Part shown: positions 24,748 to 34,025 of the stretch, one piece after another | Layout of the letters: every line of letters begins with the position of its first letter | How positions within the stretch are numbered: position 1 is the first letter of the stretch | Origin: an uncultured Bacilli bacterium | GTDB lineage: Bacteria; Bacillota_I; Bacilli_A; RF39; UBA660 | Direction of reading: 5' to 3' | Length of the DNA: 64,000 bases | Assembly: GCA_934096265.1 (NCBI GenBank) | Contig: CAKOLI010000001.1 | Span: forward strand, 62,001 to 126,000 | Program-made: the position numbers and the translations under genes | Notes under the pieces: model-generated | What the model saw: only the letters and a program-made list of their open reading frames with translations | Databases searched by the model: none | What the model was told of the DNA's origin: nothing

Positions 24748-24780
24748 ATTCTTAAACCTAACACACTACAAATAAATATA
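24748..24780 (+). repeat. imperfect direct repeat B
   Basis: About 80 percent like 23181-23215. It probably is the original downstream sequence of a lectin gene, with the 1.5 kb in between inserted or shuffled. Confidence 0.45.
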
Positions 24781-24786
24781 TCTATA

Positions 24787-24813
24787 AAGAGGCTTATCTA
24801 AGCTTCTTTTATT
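24787..24813 (+). terminator. terminator downstream of repeat B
   Basis: AAGAGGCTT / AAGCTTCTT (24787-24795, 24800-24808) with a four-base loop and T-rich end. No gene now ends just before it, so it fits the lost end of the lectin transcription unit. Confidence 0.6.
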
Positions 24814-24835
24814 TAGAAAACTTTATCTATATCTA

Positions 24836-24864
24836 TTTACAAAAAAGATAAAAAAATATATAAT
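24836..24864 (+). promoter_or_regulatory. promoter of the Tad/Flp operon
   Basis: TTTACA (24836-24841), 17 bases, TATAAT (24859-24864), 31 bases before the pilin start. Confidence 0.75.
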
Positions 24865-24895
24865 TATGTATATAGTAGATAGGAGGATCTTTCAT

Positions 24896-25114
24896 ATGCA
24901 CTTAAACTTAAATAGAAAAGGACAAACCTTAGTAGAATATGTTTTAATTATTTCACTAGTAACTGTATTAGCAATAGGACTAGTAAAATATTTTGGAGGC
25001 TATCTTAAAGATTCCGTTACTAAAATGAGTTGTAATATGTCTGGCAAAGAGTATGTAGAAGGCAAAAAAGTTGGCGAAGCCTACTGTAGGGGAGACGAAG
25101 ACCGTATCTCTTAG
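24896..25114 (+). CDS. Flp-type pilin
   Basis: A 72-residue type IVb pilin-like protein. After a short basic leader comes the pilin signature GQTLVEYVLIISLVTVLAIGLVK with Glu at position 5 of the mature protein (GQTLVE), then the short helix GGYLKDSVTK. Two cysteines in the C-terminal tail (MSCNMSG, EAYCRG) may form a disulfide that stabilises the subunit. AGGAGG nine bases ahead sets the ATG at 24896. First gene of the Tad operon; probably the major pilin. Confidence 0.82.
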   Translation: MHLNLNRKGQTLVEYVLIISLVTVLAIGLVKYFGGYLKDSVTKMSCNMSGKEYVEGKKVGEAYCRGDEDRIS

Positions 25115-25136
25115 ACTATTAAGGATGTGATTAGTT

Positions 25137-25469
25137 ATGAATAATAAAGGACAAGCATTAATAGAATTTGTTCTTATATTACCTGTTTTTATTATGATGT
25201 TATTTCTAGTTATAGATTTTGGTAATATATATAGTAAAAAAGCTAATTTAGAAAATGATACTAATGACATTGTATCTTTACTTAAAAATGGTAAAGATTT
25301 TAATGAGATAAAAGAAATATATAAAAATTATATGATTAATATTAGTTATATAGATGATTATGAAAAAGTAACTGTAGTAAATTATGTAGATTTAATTACT
25401 CCAGGACTATCTAAAATAATAAGTAGTCCATATGAAGTAAAAATAGAAAGATATATATATTATGAATAA
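25137..25469 (+). CDS. TadE-like minor pseudopilin
   Basis: A 110-residue protein that begins NNKGQALIEFVLILPVFIMMLFLVIDFGN, the TadE signature with a cleavable GQ and conserved Glu followed by a membrane helix. The remaining 80 residues are outside the membrane. TadE-type proteins act as minor subunits in Tad pilus assembly. It overlaps the next gene by eight bases. Confidence 0.85.
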   Translation: MNNKGQALIEFVLILPVFIMMLFLVIDFGNIYSKKANLENDTNDIVSLLKNGKDFNEIKEIYKNYMINISYIDDYEKVTVVNYVDLITPGLSKIISSPYEVKIERYIYYE

Positions 25470-25836
25470 ACTAAATAATAAAGGACAAGTACTTGTTACT
25501 TTTATATGTATGTTACCTATACTTATTGCTATTATAGGTGTAGTAGTGGATACTAATAACATGGTATATGAAAAAAGCAAATTAGAAAGTATAAATGTTC
25601 TGGCTACTACTTATTATAAAGAACATATAACAGATATAGACGTAACTAATAAAACAGTTGCTTTAATTAAGAAAAATGATAGTAATATTATTAATATAAA
25701 TATAGATAAAATTAATAAAAAAATATTATTAGATAAGAAAATAGATAGTATTTTTGGTAAAATTATAGGTATTAAAGAATATGAAATTGTAAGTATTTAT
25801 ACCTATCAAGATGATATAATTAAAAGAGTAAAGTAG
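25462..25836 (+). CDS. second TadE/TadG-like pseudopilin
   Basis: A 124-residue protein starting KLNNKGQVLVTFICMLPILIAIIGVVVDTNNM, again a GQ-type prepilin N-terminus, although the usual Glu is replaced by Thr (GQVLVTF). A single membrane helix is followed by a small outer domain. The start overlaps the previous gene by eight bases and has no good ribosome binding site of its own, so translation is coupled. It is probably a minor subunit paired with the previous protein. Confidence 0.78.
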   Translation: MNKLNNKGQVLVTFICMLPILIAIIGVVVDTNNMVYEKSKLESINVLATTYYKEHITDIDVTNKTVALIKKNDSNIININIDKINKKILLDKKIDSIFGKIIGIKEYEIVSIYTYQDDIIKRVK

Positions 25837-25844
25837 GTGTTAAT

Positions 25845-26609
25845 ATGGCTAGTAATTTAGGTAGAGTTATATCTATATCCTCAGTAAAAGGAGGAGTAGG
25901 TAAAACAACTTTTTGTATCAATTTAGCGGGTATACTTCACCTAATGAAAAAGAAAGTATTACTTATAGACTTAGATCTTCACAGTGGAGGACTTGCTACT
26001 ATCTTAGATATCAAAAATAAAAAAGATATCTTCATGCTAGTAGATAGCATTAATAATAATCGTTTTACTACCCTAGGAGACTATGTTACTAAATATAATG
26101 ATAACATTGATGTTTTAGCATGTCCTAAAGATCCTCGTGTTGCAAGTAAGGTAGAATCTAAATACTTACCTCTTATCTTTGATATGGCAAAACATAACTA
26201 CGATATCATCTTAGTAGATACCTCTCATATCCTAGATTACATTAATCTAACTATTATGGATTATAGCTACTTAAGCCTATTTATTATTACTAATGATATA
26301 GTAGATTTAAAAAACATGAAAAGCTTAGTAAGTATCTTTAATGATGCATCTAAAACAAACTACTTAACTATATTAAATAACTCAAGAGATACAGGTAAAG
26401 ACTACTTAACTAACTATGATATACGTAATATTATTAAATGCAACATAGATTATACTATCTCTAAGAACTTATATATTAAAAATATAGATAAATACATCTT
26501 AAATGGAGAAATACCCTTAATAAATAAAAATATTATGCGTTTTCATTCTAAAGATGTAGATATAATGAAAAAAATAGCTAATCGCTTATTAGAAGGAGGC
26601 ATCAAATAA
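25845..26609 (+). CDS. tadZ: TadZ/CpaE-like MinD-ParA family ATPase
   Basis: A 254-residue ATPase with the deviant Walker A motif KGGVGKTTFCINLAGIL near residue 15, LLIDLDLHSGGLATIL (switch I/Walker A-prime region) near 44 and DIILVDTSHILDY near 120. Family members of pilus operons place the assembly machine at a cell pole. The gene lacks the N-terminal receiver-like domain of long TadZ proteins. Its stop overlaps the start of the next gene by one base. Confidence 0.85.
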   Translation: MASNLGRVISISSVKGGVGKTTFCINLAGILHLMKKKVLLIDLDLHSGGLATILDIKNKKDIFMLVDSINNNRFTTLGDYVTKYNDNIDVLACPKDPRVASKVESKYLPLIFDMAKHNYDIILVDTSHILDYINLTIMDYSYLSLFIITNDIVDLKNMKSLVSIFNDASKTNYLTILNNSRDTGKDYLTNYDIRNIIKCNIDYTISKNLYIKNIDKYILNGEIPLINKNIMRFHSKDVDIMKKIANRLLEGGIK

Positions 26610-27934
26610 TGGCAAAAAAAAGCTTAGTAGAAATATTTGATATAACTCCTAATCAACAAGAATATAAAATTATTAAAGATTATGATATTATACCAGATAA
26701 AAAACTACTTGATAATCTGAGAAATAAAATTATAACTAACTTAATAGATAATAATATCCCAGATGATAAATTATTAGAACAATATATAAATGATGAAATA
26801 GATGAGACCCTAGTAGGCTATGATTTAGGTACCATAGAAAGAAACCATATCTTTAATTTAATTCAAAATGAAATAAATGGCTATGGTCCTATTACAGAAC
26901 TATTATCAGATGACTCTGTTACCGAAATAATGGTAAATGGACCTGATGAAATATATGTAGAAATAGATGGACGTATTATTAAAGATGATAGTGTATCTTT
27001 TATAAATGATAACCATATCATAAGAACTATTCAAAGAATAGTACAACCCCTAGGCAGAACAATAGACGCTTCTACCCCCATGGTGGATGCTAGATTAAAA
27101 GATGGTTCAAGATTAAATGCAATTATTCCACCACTATCTTTAAAAGGACCAGTTCTAACAATAAGAAAATTCTCTAAAAATCTTGCAAACATAGAAGACG
27201 TCTTAAGAAAAGGAACCATGACAATAGACATGGCCAAATTCTTAGAAGCGTCTGTAAAAGCTAAATTAAATATCATTATATGTGGAGGTACTGGTACAGG
27301 TAAAACCTCACTATTAAATATTCTATCTAGCTTTATAGACGATAGCGAAAGAATAATTACTATAGAAGATGCCGCGGAATTAAGATTACACCAAAACCAT
27401 GTAATATCCCTAGAAACTAGATTAGTAGGCTATGAAGGAACTGGTGAAATAACAATACGTGATTTAGTTAGAAACTCCCTTAGAATGAGACCAGATCGTA
27501 TAATAGTAGGAGAAGTAAGAGGTAAAGAAGCCTTTGATATGCTACAAGCCATGAATACAGGACACGAAGGCTCATTAAGCACCCTACATGCTAACTCCCC
27601 AGAAGATGCCTTAAATAGACTAGAAACCATGCTACTTATGAATGATATGGAAATACCAGTATCTGCAGCAAGAGGCTACATTGAAAAAGCTATTAACCTA
27701 ATAGTAAACGTAGAAAGATTATCTGATGGAAGAAGAAAAGTAACTAGCATAAGCGAAGTAGTAGGCATGGTAGATGGAAATATCAAAATAAAAGAAATAT
27801 TTGCCTTCAAACAAAAAGGCCTAACTAGTAATAATGAAGTAATAGGAGAATTTTTAACATATAAAAGAGTACCTAAAGTATATGACAAAATCAAAAGAGC
27901 GGGCATTACCACTCTAAAAGACCTATTTGGTTAA
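26609..27934 (+). CDS. tadA: TadA/CpaF secretion ATPase
   Basis: A 441-residue type II/IV secretion ATPase that drives pilus assembly. Visible: the N-terminal GYGPITELLSDDSVTEIMVNG block, GRTIDASTPMVDARLKDGSR, Walker A GGTGTGKTS near residue 226, the Asp box ITIEDAAELRLHQ, the Walker B region MRPDRIIVGEVRGKEA and the His box TGHEGSLSTLHANSPEDA. All are intact, so the enzyme should be active. Length is normal. ATG overlaps the tadZ stop. Confidence 0.93.
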   Translation: MAKKSLVEIFDITPNQQEYKIIKDYDIIPDKKLLDNLRNKIITNLIDNNIPDDKLLEQYINDEIDETLVGYDLGTIERNHIFNLIQNEINGYGPITELLSDDSVTEIMVNGPDEIYVEIDGRIIKDDSVSFINDNHIIRTIQRIVQPLGRTIDASTPMVDARLKDGSRLNAIIPPLSLKGPVLTIRKFSKNLANIEDVLRKGTMTIDMAKFLEASVKAKLNIIICGGTGTGKTSLLNILSSFIDDSERIITIEDAAELRLHQNHVISLETRLVGYEGTGEITIRDLVRNSLRMRPDRIIVGEVRGKEAFDMLQAMNTGHEGSLSTLHANSPEDALNRLETMLLMNDMEIPVSAARGYIEKAINLIVNVERLSDGRRKVTSISEVVGMVDGNIKIKEIFAFKQKGLTSNNEVIGEFLTYKRVPKVYDKIKRAGITTLKDLFG

Positions 27935-27958
27935 ATATAAATAAAGGAGTTGATAACA

Positions 27959-28963
27959 ATGGATAATAATATTAAATTACTTATATTTCAGGTAATCATT
28001 ATACTAGTTCTATCTATTGTTATCATATACCTAATAAGACAAAACATATCTATTCGTTTTGAAAGAAGAATAGGTAGATACAGCATCTCTCCATTAAAAA
28101 GCAAAGATAAATCAGTAATGGAAATAATTACCTCAAAATATCATAACCTAATAATTAAATTACGTAAATACATCTCTCGCATATTCCTATTTAGAATTAT
28201 CTCTAAAAAGTATGATAAATATATAACCTATGGAGAAGCAGATAATATATCTGCGATAGACTTTGTAACCCAAAAATTATTTATTGCTACCTCCTTTGTC
28301 TTACTAACAATATTCTCTCAAGTACTCCAAACAAGAGTAGTAACTATAATAGAACTAATAATAAACTTTTGCATTGGCTATTATATCTTAGATATATATA
28401 TGTATTATCATCATAAAATGAAATTAAAGAAAATGGAATCTCAAATCTTAAAAGCGGTCATTATTATGAATAATGCTTTTAAAGCGGGCAAATCTACCAT
28501 TCAAGCCGTAGAAATAGCTAAAAACAAACTAGAATATCCCTTAAACGTAGAATTTAAAAAAATATATAATGATATAAAATATGGCCTTTCAATAGAAGTA
28601 GTATTCCAAAGATTTGCCAAAAGAGTAGATATAAAAGAAGTAAAATACTTATCATCTTCACTAACTATCCTAAACAAAACAGGAGGAAACATCGTAGAAG
28701 TATTCTCTTCCATAGAAAAGTCTTTATTTGATAACAAAAAACTAAAAGAAGAACTAAGAAACTTAACCGTAAGTACCAACCTAGTAGTAAGAATACTCAT
28801 GTTTTTACCGTTTATCTTAGTCATGCTAATATATATATTAAACAAAGATTATTTCAACCCACTATTTACATCTATCTTAGGTTATGTTGTATTAGTATTA
28901 ATATTTACTATCTTAATAATGTATATATATTTCTTAGAAAAGATAATGAAAGTTAAGGTGTAA
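27959..28963 (+). CDS. tadB: TadB-like inner-membrane platform protein
   Basis: A 334-residue membrane protein with one N-terminal helix, a central type II secretion F domain (KAVIIMNNAFKAGKSTIQAV and LTILNKTGGNIVEVFSSIE) and two or three further helices. TadB and TadC together form the platform on which TadA works. AAGGAG sets the ATG at 27959. Two bases separate it from tadC. Confidence 0.85.
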   Translation: MDNNIKLLIFQVIIILVLSIVIIYLIRQNISIRFERRIGRYSISPLKSKDKSVMEIITSKYHNLIIKLRKYISRIFLFRIISKKYDKYITYGEADNISAIDFVTQKLFIATSFVLLTIFSQVLQTRVVTIIELIINFCIGYYILDIYMYYHHKMKLKKMESQILKAVIIMNNAFKAGKSTIQAVEIAKNKLEYPLNVEFKKIYNDIKYGLSIEVVFQRFAKRVDIKEVKYLSSSLTILNKTGGNIVEVFSSIEKSLFDNKKLKEELRNLTVSTNLVVRILMFLPFILVMLIYILNKDYFNPLFTSILGYVVLVLIFTILIMYIYFLEKIMKVKV

Positions 28964-28965
28964 CT

Positions 28966-29664
28966 ATGAAGAAAAATGAATTATCTAAAAAAATTTATAA
29001 CGAAAAAACCATCAAAAAAACAGAAAAAAAAATAAAACTACTAGGTTTAAATAACAAAATAGATACTATCGAATTTCTAAATATAAGACTATTTACATCT
29101 ATAATATTATTCTTTGTAATCATGTATATAACTTCCTTTGGATATGTCTTAGCTCCAACTATAACATGTGCATATTATCTTTTATGTGATAAAATACTTC
29201 TTGATAACAAGATTAAAAAAAGAAGAAAAAGCCTAGAAGATGAAGCAATGCATTTCTTTGAAGTATTAACTCTCTCATTACAAACAGGAAGAAACCTAGA
29301 AGAAGCCTTTGTTATAACTACTAATACCGTAGACTCTTCCTTGTCACTAGAATTTAAAGAAGCTCTAAGAGAAGTAAAATACGGTAAAAGTCTAACAGAA
29401 GCATTACTATCTGTCCAAGAAAAAATCCCTTCTGAAACTATAAATAACATTATTCTAACTCTCACTCAAGCGGATTTATACGGAAGTAGCATTATAGATA
29501 CTATGAATAATCAAATAGATTATATTAGAGAAAAAAGAAAACTAGAAATTAAAGCAATGATTTCTAAAGTACCAATAAAAGTTAGTATTATATCAGTATT
29601 ATTCTTTGTACCCTTAATACTATTAATAATACTATCCCCAGTAATATTAACATATATAAGTTAA
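28966..29664 (+). CDS. tadC: TadC-like inner-membrane platform protein
   Basis: A 232-residue F-domain protein: two early membrane helices, then HFFEVLTLSLQTGRNLEEAF and LTQADLYGSSIIDTMNNQID, and a C-terminal double helix ending the protein. It is shorter than proteobacterial TadC. Last gene of the operon. A prepilin peptidase and a secretin are absent, as expected for a single-membrane cell except that the peptidase must be elsewhere. Confidence 0.83.
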   Translation: MKKNELSKKIYNEKTIKKTEKKIKLLGLNNKIDTIEFLNIRLFTSIILFFVIMYITSFGYVLAPTITCAYYLLCDKILLDNKIKKRRKSLEDEAMHFFEVLTLSLQTGRNLEEAFVITTNTVDSSLSLEFKEALREVKYGKSLTEALLSVQEKIPSETINNIILTLTQADLYGSSIIDTMNNQIDYIREKRKLEIKAMISKVPIKVSIISVLFFVPLILLIILSPVILTYIS

Positions 29665-29689
29665 ATTACATAAAAAAGAAAAAAGTTAG

Positions 29690-29718
29690 TTGTTTTTTTC
29701 ACATTTTTATGATAAAAT
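29690..29718 (+). promoter_or_regulatory. promoter of sepF-divIVA
   Basis: TTGTTT (29690-29695), 17 bases, TAAAAT (29713-29718). Confidence 0.65.
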
Positions 29719-29759
29719 TATCATTAGAATAGTAAAGTAGATTAAAGGAGAGATTTTAT

Positions 29760-30149
29760 ATGGCTTTTAATAAAATAAAAAATATGTTTAACATAGAAGA
29801 AGAAAGCAAGAATAATGAGGATGAATACTATAGTGCAACAGATATGACAATTCCATCTAACGGAGGGAAAATGATTCTTTTAGAACCACGTGCGTTTTCT
29901 GAAAGCCAACAAATCGCAGACCACTTAAAGAAAAGAAACACAGTAGTAGTTAATATGAAAAGAATTACTCCTGATGGAGCAAAAAGAATTGTCGACTTCT
30001 TAAGTGGCACAGTATATGCCATCGGAGGAGACCTACAAAAAATAGGCTCTGGTATCTTTTTATGTACCCCTAAAAATATTAACGTAGAAGGAAAAATAAC
30101 TGAAGATGATGGCAAAAAAAAAGATGATGATTTAGAAATCGAATGGTAA
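29760..30149 (+). CDS. sepF: cell division protein SepF
   Basis: A 129-residue SepF, the membrane anchor and bundler of FtsZ polymers. An amphipathic N-terminal helix (MAFNKIKNMFNIEEE) precedes a linker; the conserved core starts at KMILLEPRAFSESQQIADHL and includes RITPDGAKRIVDFLSG and YAIGGDLQKIGSGIFLCTP. Length is close to normal, a little short in the linker. Followed 31 bases later by divIVA, the usual order in the division cluster, though the intervening ylmG-ylmH genes are missing. Confidence 0.93.
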   Translation: MAFNKIKNMFNIEEESKNNEDEYYSATDMTIPSNGGKMILLEPRAFSESQQIADHLKKRNTVVVNMKRITPDGAKRIVDFLSGTVYAIGGDLQKIGSGIFLCTPKNINVEGKITEDDGKKKDDDLEIEW

Positions 30150-30180
30150 AAGTATTTCAGTATTAAGTGAGGTGATTCAT

Positions 30181-30630
30181 ATGAAAAATTTTAGTATAAC
30201 TTCTTCTGGATATAGTCAAACAGAAGTAAATCAATTCGTTGATATAGTTATTGCTAGATTAGAAAAGTTAGTTAAAGATAATAATACTCTTCTTGCACAA
30301 AATAAAAAACTAACTAAAGAAATAGAAACACTAAAAGAACAAAACAAAGAATCATATGACCTAGAAGCCAAACTAAATAAAGCTATTATCGCCGTTCAAG
30401 AAACAAGTGACAGAATGAAAGAACTAGCAAGAAGAGAAAGTGCTATGATAATAGAAGATGCTAAAAGAAATGCTAATGCTATTGTCCATGAAGCTCTAAT
30501 AAATGCAGAAAAAACCGAAAACCAAACTCAAATGCTAAGAAAAAATATTAAAGTATATAAAAATAGGGTAAAAAGTCTATTGCAATCCCAATTAGAAATC
30601 GCAGAAGAATTAGACAAAACAGAAATTTAA
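30181..30630 (+). CDS. divIVA: DivIVA-domain protein
   Basis: A 149-residue DivIVA-family protein that marks curved membrane at poles and septa. The N-terminus NFSITSSGYSQTEVNQFVD corresponds to the conserved F...RGYd..EVd.FLd box, with the usual Arg-Gly replaced by Ser-Gly; long coiled coil from residue 25 to the end. GAGGTG places the start at ATG 30181 rather than GTG 30172. It is cotranscribed with sepF. Confidence 0.85.
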   Translation: MKNFSITSSGYSQTEVNQFVDIVIARLEKLVKDNNTLLAQNKKLTKEIETLKEQNKESYDLEAKLNKAIIAVQETSDRMKELARRESAMIIEDAKRNANAIVHEALINAEKTENQTQMLRKNIKVYKNRVKSLLQSQLEIAEELDKTEI

Positions 30631-30642
30631 AACAAAAACCCC

Positions 30643-30671
30643 TTGTTTTATTGCTTAATATGTGGTATATT
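30643..30671 (+). promoter_or_regulatory. promoter of the ileS T-box transcript
   Basis: TTGTTT (30643-30648), 17 bases, TATATT (30666-30671). Confidence 0.55.
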
Positions 30672-30918
30672 AAGTATCAGTTTATAAAAACACACGCGGA
30701 AGACGTAGTTAAAACAAATTATTCATAGAGAACTTTCAAATAGGTGAAAAGAAAGTAATAATCTTTAACTAAAATCACTTCCAATGTTTTTAATTGATAT
30801 GTAAATTAAAACGGCAGTACCGTTATAACTATTAAGAGCGTAGATAATTCTATGAATTTAAGGTGGTACCGCGGAAAGTATAGTTCGTCCTTATACATAA
30901 TTGTATAAGGATTTTTTT
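30672..30918 (+). promoter_or_regulatory. T-box leader of ileS, isoleucine specifier ATC
   Basis: Stem I base GGAAG pairs with CTTCC; the specifier loop AAAATCAC presents ATC (30774-30776), an isoleucine codon. The T-box AAGGTGGTACCGCGG lies at 30860-30874. A terminator TCCTTATACA / TGTATAAGGA (30888-30897, 30902-30911) with seven T precedes the gene. Uncharged isoleucine tRNA should allow readthrough. Confidence 0.92.
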
Positions 30919-30935
30919 ATGAAAGGATTGATATT

Positions 30936-33900
30936 ATGTTTAAAGAACTAGAAAAGAAAAAAGCATACGAAGTAGAAGAGGGCTATATCAAATATTGGAA
31001 AGACCATGATATATTAAATAAATCTATAGAAAACAAAGATAAAACCTTTGTCTTTTATGATGGACCAATATACGCTAACGCTAAACCAGGTATTCATCAT
31101 GTCCTAGCCAAAACAATAAAAGATGCCTTCTGTAAATACAAATCCATGAATGGTTACAAAGTATTAAGAAAAATAGGCCTAGATACCCATGGATTACCTA
31201 TTGAAGTAAACGTTGAAAAAAAACTAGGCTTCAAAAGCAAATCAGATATAGAAGAGTATGGCATTGAAAACTTCTGTAAAGAATGCAACAAAGCTACTGC
31301 CCTAAACATAGATGAAGTAAATCTTCTTACTGATAAAATGGGCCAATTTATAGATAGTACTAATCCTTATATAACTTGTAGTAATGAATACATCGAATCT
31401 GAATGGTGGTTACTAAAACAAATCGCGGACAAAAACTTAATATACCATGGCAATAAAGTATTGCCGTATTGTCCTAGATGTGGTACAGAACTATCCGCTA
31501 ACGAAGTATCACAAGGATACCAAGAAGACAGCGTTAACACCGTAATAGTTCCATTTAAAATAAAAGATGAAGATACATACTTCTTAGTTTGGACTACAAC
31601 CCCTTGGACCTTACTTGCTAACGTAGCTCTTTGTGTTAACCCTGATTTAGAATACATAAAAGTATTATCCAAAGGATATAAATTCATACTATCTAAATCC
31701 CTTGCGGATAAAGTATTAAAAGAAGAATACGAAATCCTAGAAACATATAAAGGTAGTGACCTCGCAGGCATTAAATACGAACAACTACTACCATATGTAA
31801 AAGTAGAAGGCAAATCCTTTGAAGTCCTAACAGACCCATATGTTACCGCAGAAGATGGCACAGGTATAGTTCATATAGCCCCTGCTTATGGAGAAGACGA
31901 CAACAGAGTATGCAAACAAAATAACATTGCTACGATTAACCCAGTAGACAAAGAAGGCCGTTACACAACAGGACCTTGGCAAGGACGCCTAGTAACAGAT
32001 AAAGAATTAGAAATAGACATAATTAAATACTTAAAAGAACAAGATAAACTATTTCAAAAAATAAAAATAACCCATGATTATCCACATTGTTGGAGATGCC
32101 ATAGCCCATTAATCTACTATTCAAAAGATGCTTGGTACATAAAAACAACAGAATACAAAGATAAAATAATCTCTTGTAATAAACAAATTAACTGGTATCC
32201 AGAATACGTAGGTACTAAAAGATTTAATAATTGGCTAGAAAACATGGTTGACTGGGGAATATCAAGAAATAGATACTGGGGATGCCCTATGCCTATTTGG
32301 ATATGTAAAGATTGTAATCATACCCATGTCATAGGTTCACTAGATGAATTACAACAAATGGTAAAAGAAGAAATAGACGTAAGAAAAATTGAATTACATC
32401 GTCCATACATTGATGAAATCCATCTTAAATGCCCTCATTGCAGTGGCACTATGGAAAGAGTAAAAGACGTCCTAGACGTATGGTTTGACTCAGGAGCAAT
32501 GCCTTATGCTCAATACCACTATCCATTTGAAAACAAATCCCTATTTGAAAATCAATTTCCAGCGGACTTCATCGCAGAAGGAATAGACCAAACAAGAGGA
32601 TGGTTTAACTCCCTAATATGTATATCTACCATAGTATCAGGAACCTCTAGCTTTAAAAACGTAGTGGTAAACGATATGGTATTAGATGCAAATGGCAAAA
32701 AAATGAGCAAATCAACAGGTAACATCATAGACCCAATTAAAACTATAGATACCTATGGAGCAGATACCCTAAGATGGTATATGCTATATGCCTCACCAGT
32801 ATGGACTCCACTAAAATTTGATGAGGAAGGATTAAAAGAAGTCCACTCAAAATTCCTAAATCCTCTAAAAAATACATATACCTTTTTCGCAATGTACGCT
32901 AATATAGATAAAATAGATCCAAGAACATACGAAATAGACTATAATGACCTAGAAGAAATAGATAAATGGATGCTATCTAAATTTAACCGTCTAATTAAAA
33001 ATGTAAATAATGCATACACAGAATATGACCTAAATAAAGTAACTAAATACATAACAGAATTTACTTCAGACGATTTATCTAATTGGTACATAAGAAGAAA
33101 TCGTAAAAGATTCTGGGGTAGTACACTAGATAACTCTAAAAAAGGTGTATACTATACTACCTACAAAGTCCTACTTGATTTATCTAAACTAATCGCACCT
33201 ATAACACCATTTATATCTGAAGAAATATATCAAAACCTAACAGATAAAGAATCAGTTCATCTAAGCTCTTTCCCAACATACGATGATAATCTAATAAATG
33301 AACAACTAGAAAATAAAATGGACTTAGTAAGAAACATCATCTCATTAGGAAGAAGTGCTAGAGAAGATGCTAAAATAAAAGTAAGACAACCAATCAAAGA
33401 AATAATACTAGATGGTAAAAATGAAGAAATATTAAAAGATGTAGAAGAACTAATCAAAGAAGAACTGAATGTTAAAAAACTAACATTCACTAAAGATTTA
33501 TCTGCCTACATGAACTTCACTGTTAAACCTAACTTCAAAAATGCAGGCTCAGTACTAGGAAGCAAAATGAAAGATTTCGTAAATTACCTAAATAACCTAG
33601 ATGAAAATACCATCACTGATATAAGAAATAATAAAGATATATACTTTGATAATATTAAAATAGATGCCTCTTTACTAGATATAAAGTTTAATGCTAAAGA
33701 AGGCTTTGATGTTACCATGGAAAACAATAACTTTGTTATCCTAAACACTTACTTGGATGAAGACCTACTAGATGAAGGTTTAGCAAGAGAATTTATAAGT
33801 AAAATTCAAAACTTAAGAAAAACATCAGGTTTTGATGTAGAAAATAGAATTAATATCTATATTACCGCTAATGAAGAATTTCTAAATAGATTAAATAAAA

Positions 33901-34022
33901 ACATAGAATATGTAAAAAAAGAAACACTATGTATAAACCTAATTAACACTCCTAATAATAAAGAAACACTAGAAATAAACGATTATACTATAACTTGCAC
34001 CCTAGAAATAGTAAATAAATAA
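30936..34022 (+). CDS. ileS: isoleucyl-tRNA synthetase, type 2 with GXHH signature
   Basis: A 1028-residue enzyme that charges tRNA-Ile. Length and the segments YCPRCGTELSANEVSQGYQ and PHCWRCHSPLIYYSKDAWY mark the eukaryote-like type 2 group. The class I signature, normally HxGH, reads PGIHHVLAKT near residue 55, that is GXHH; the second signature KKMSKSTGN near residue 588 is normal. Editing domain blocks VWTTTPWTLLAN and GTGIVHIAPAYGEDD are intact. Type 2 enzymes resist mupirocin, and a published subset with GXHH is hyper-resistant. AAAGGA precedes the ATG. Expression is under the T-box upstream. Confidence 0.95.
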   Translation: MFKELEKKKAYEVEEGYIKYWKDHDILNKSIENKDKTFVFYDGPIYANAKPGIHHVLAKTIKDAFCKYKSMNGYKVLRKIGLDTHGLPIEVNVEKKLGFKSKSDIEEYGIENFCKECNKATALNIDEVNLLTDKMGQFIDSTNPYITCSNEYIESEWWLLKQIADKNLIYHGNKVLPYCPRCGTELSANEVSQGYQEDSVNTVIVPFKIKDEDTYFLVWTTTPWTLLANVALCVNPDLEYIKVLSKGYKFILSKSLADKVLKEEYEILETYKGSDLAGIKYEQLLPYVKVEGKSFEVLTDPYVTAEDGTGIVHIAPAYGEDDNRVCKQNNIATINPVDKEGRYTTGPWQGRLVTDKELEIDIIKYLKEQDKLFQKIKITHDYPHCWRCHSPLIYYSKDAWYIKTTEYKDKIISCNKQINWYPEYVGTKRFNNWLENMVDWGISRNRYWGCPMPIWICKDCNHTHVIGSLDELQQMVKEEIDVRKIELHRPYIDEIHLKCPHCSGTMERVKDVLDVWFDSGAMPYAQYHYPFENKSLFENQFPADFIAEGIDQTRGWFNSLICISTIVSGTSSFKNVVVNDMVLDANGKKMSKSTGNIIDPIKTIDTYGADTLRWYMLYASPVWTPLKFDEEGLKEVHSKFLNPLKNTYTFFAMYANIDKIDPRTYEIDYNDLEEIDKWMLSKFNRLIKNVNNAYTEYDLNKVTKYITEFTSDDLSNWYIRRNRKRFWGSTLDNSKKGVYYTTYKVLLDLSKLIAPITPFISEEIYQNLTDKESVHLSSFPTYDDNLINEQLENKMDLVRNIISLGRSAREDAKIKVRQPIKEIILDGKNEEILKDVEELIKEELNVKKLTFTKDLSAYMNFTVKPNFKNAGSVLGSKMKDFVNYLNNLDENTITDIRNNKDIYFDNIKIDASLLDIKFNAKEGFDVTMENNNFVILNTYLDEDLLDEGLAREFISKIQNLRKTSGFDVENRINIYITANEEFLNRLNKNIEYVKKETLCINLINTPNNKETLEINDYTITCTLEIVNK

Positions 34023-34025
34023 TAT

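Noticed and set aside
21391..25000. Reverse transcriptase and template repeat of a retroelement near the lectin gene
   Set aside because: No frame in the window shows reverse transcriptase motifs, and no second GC-rich or A-rich copy of 23041-23175 was seen.
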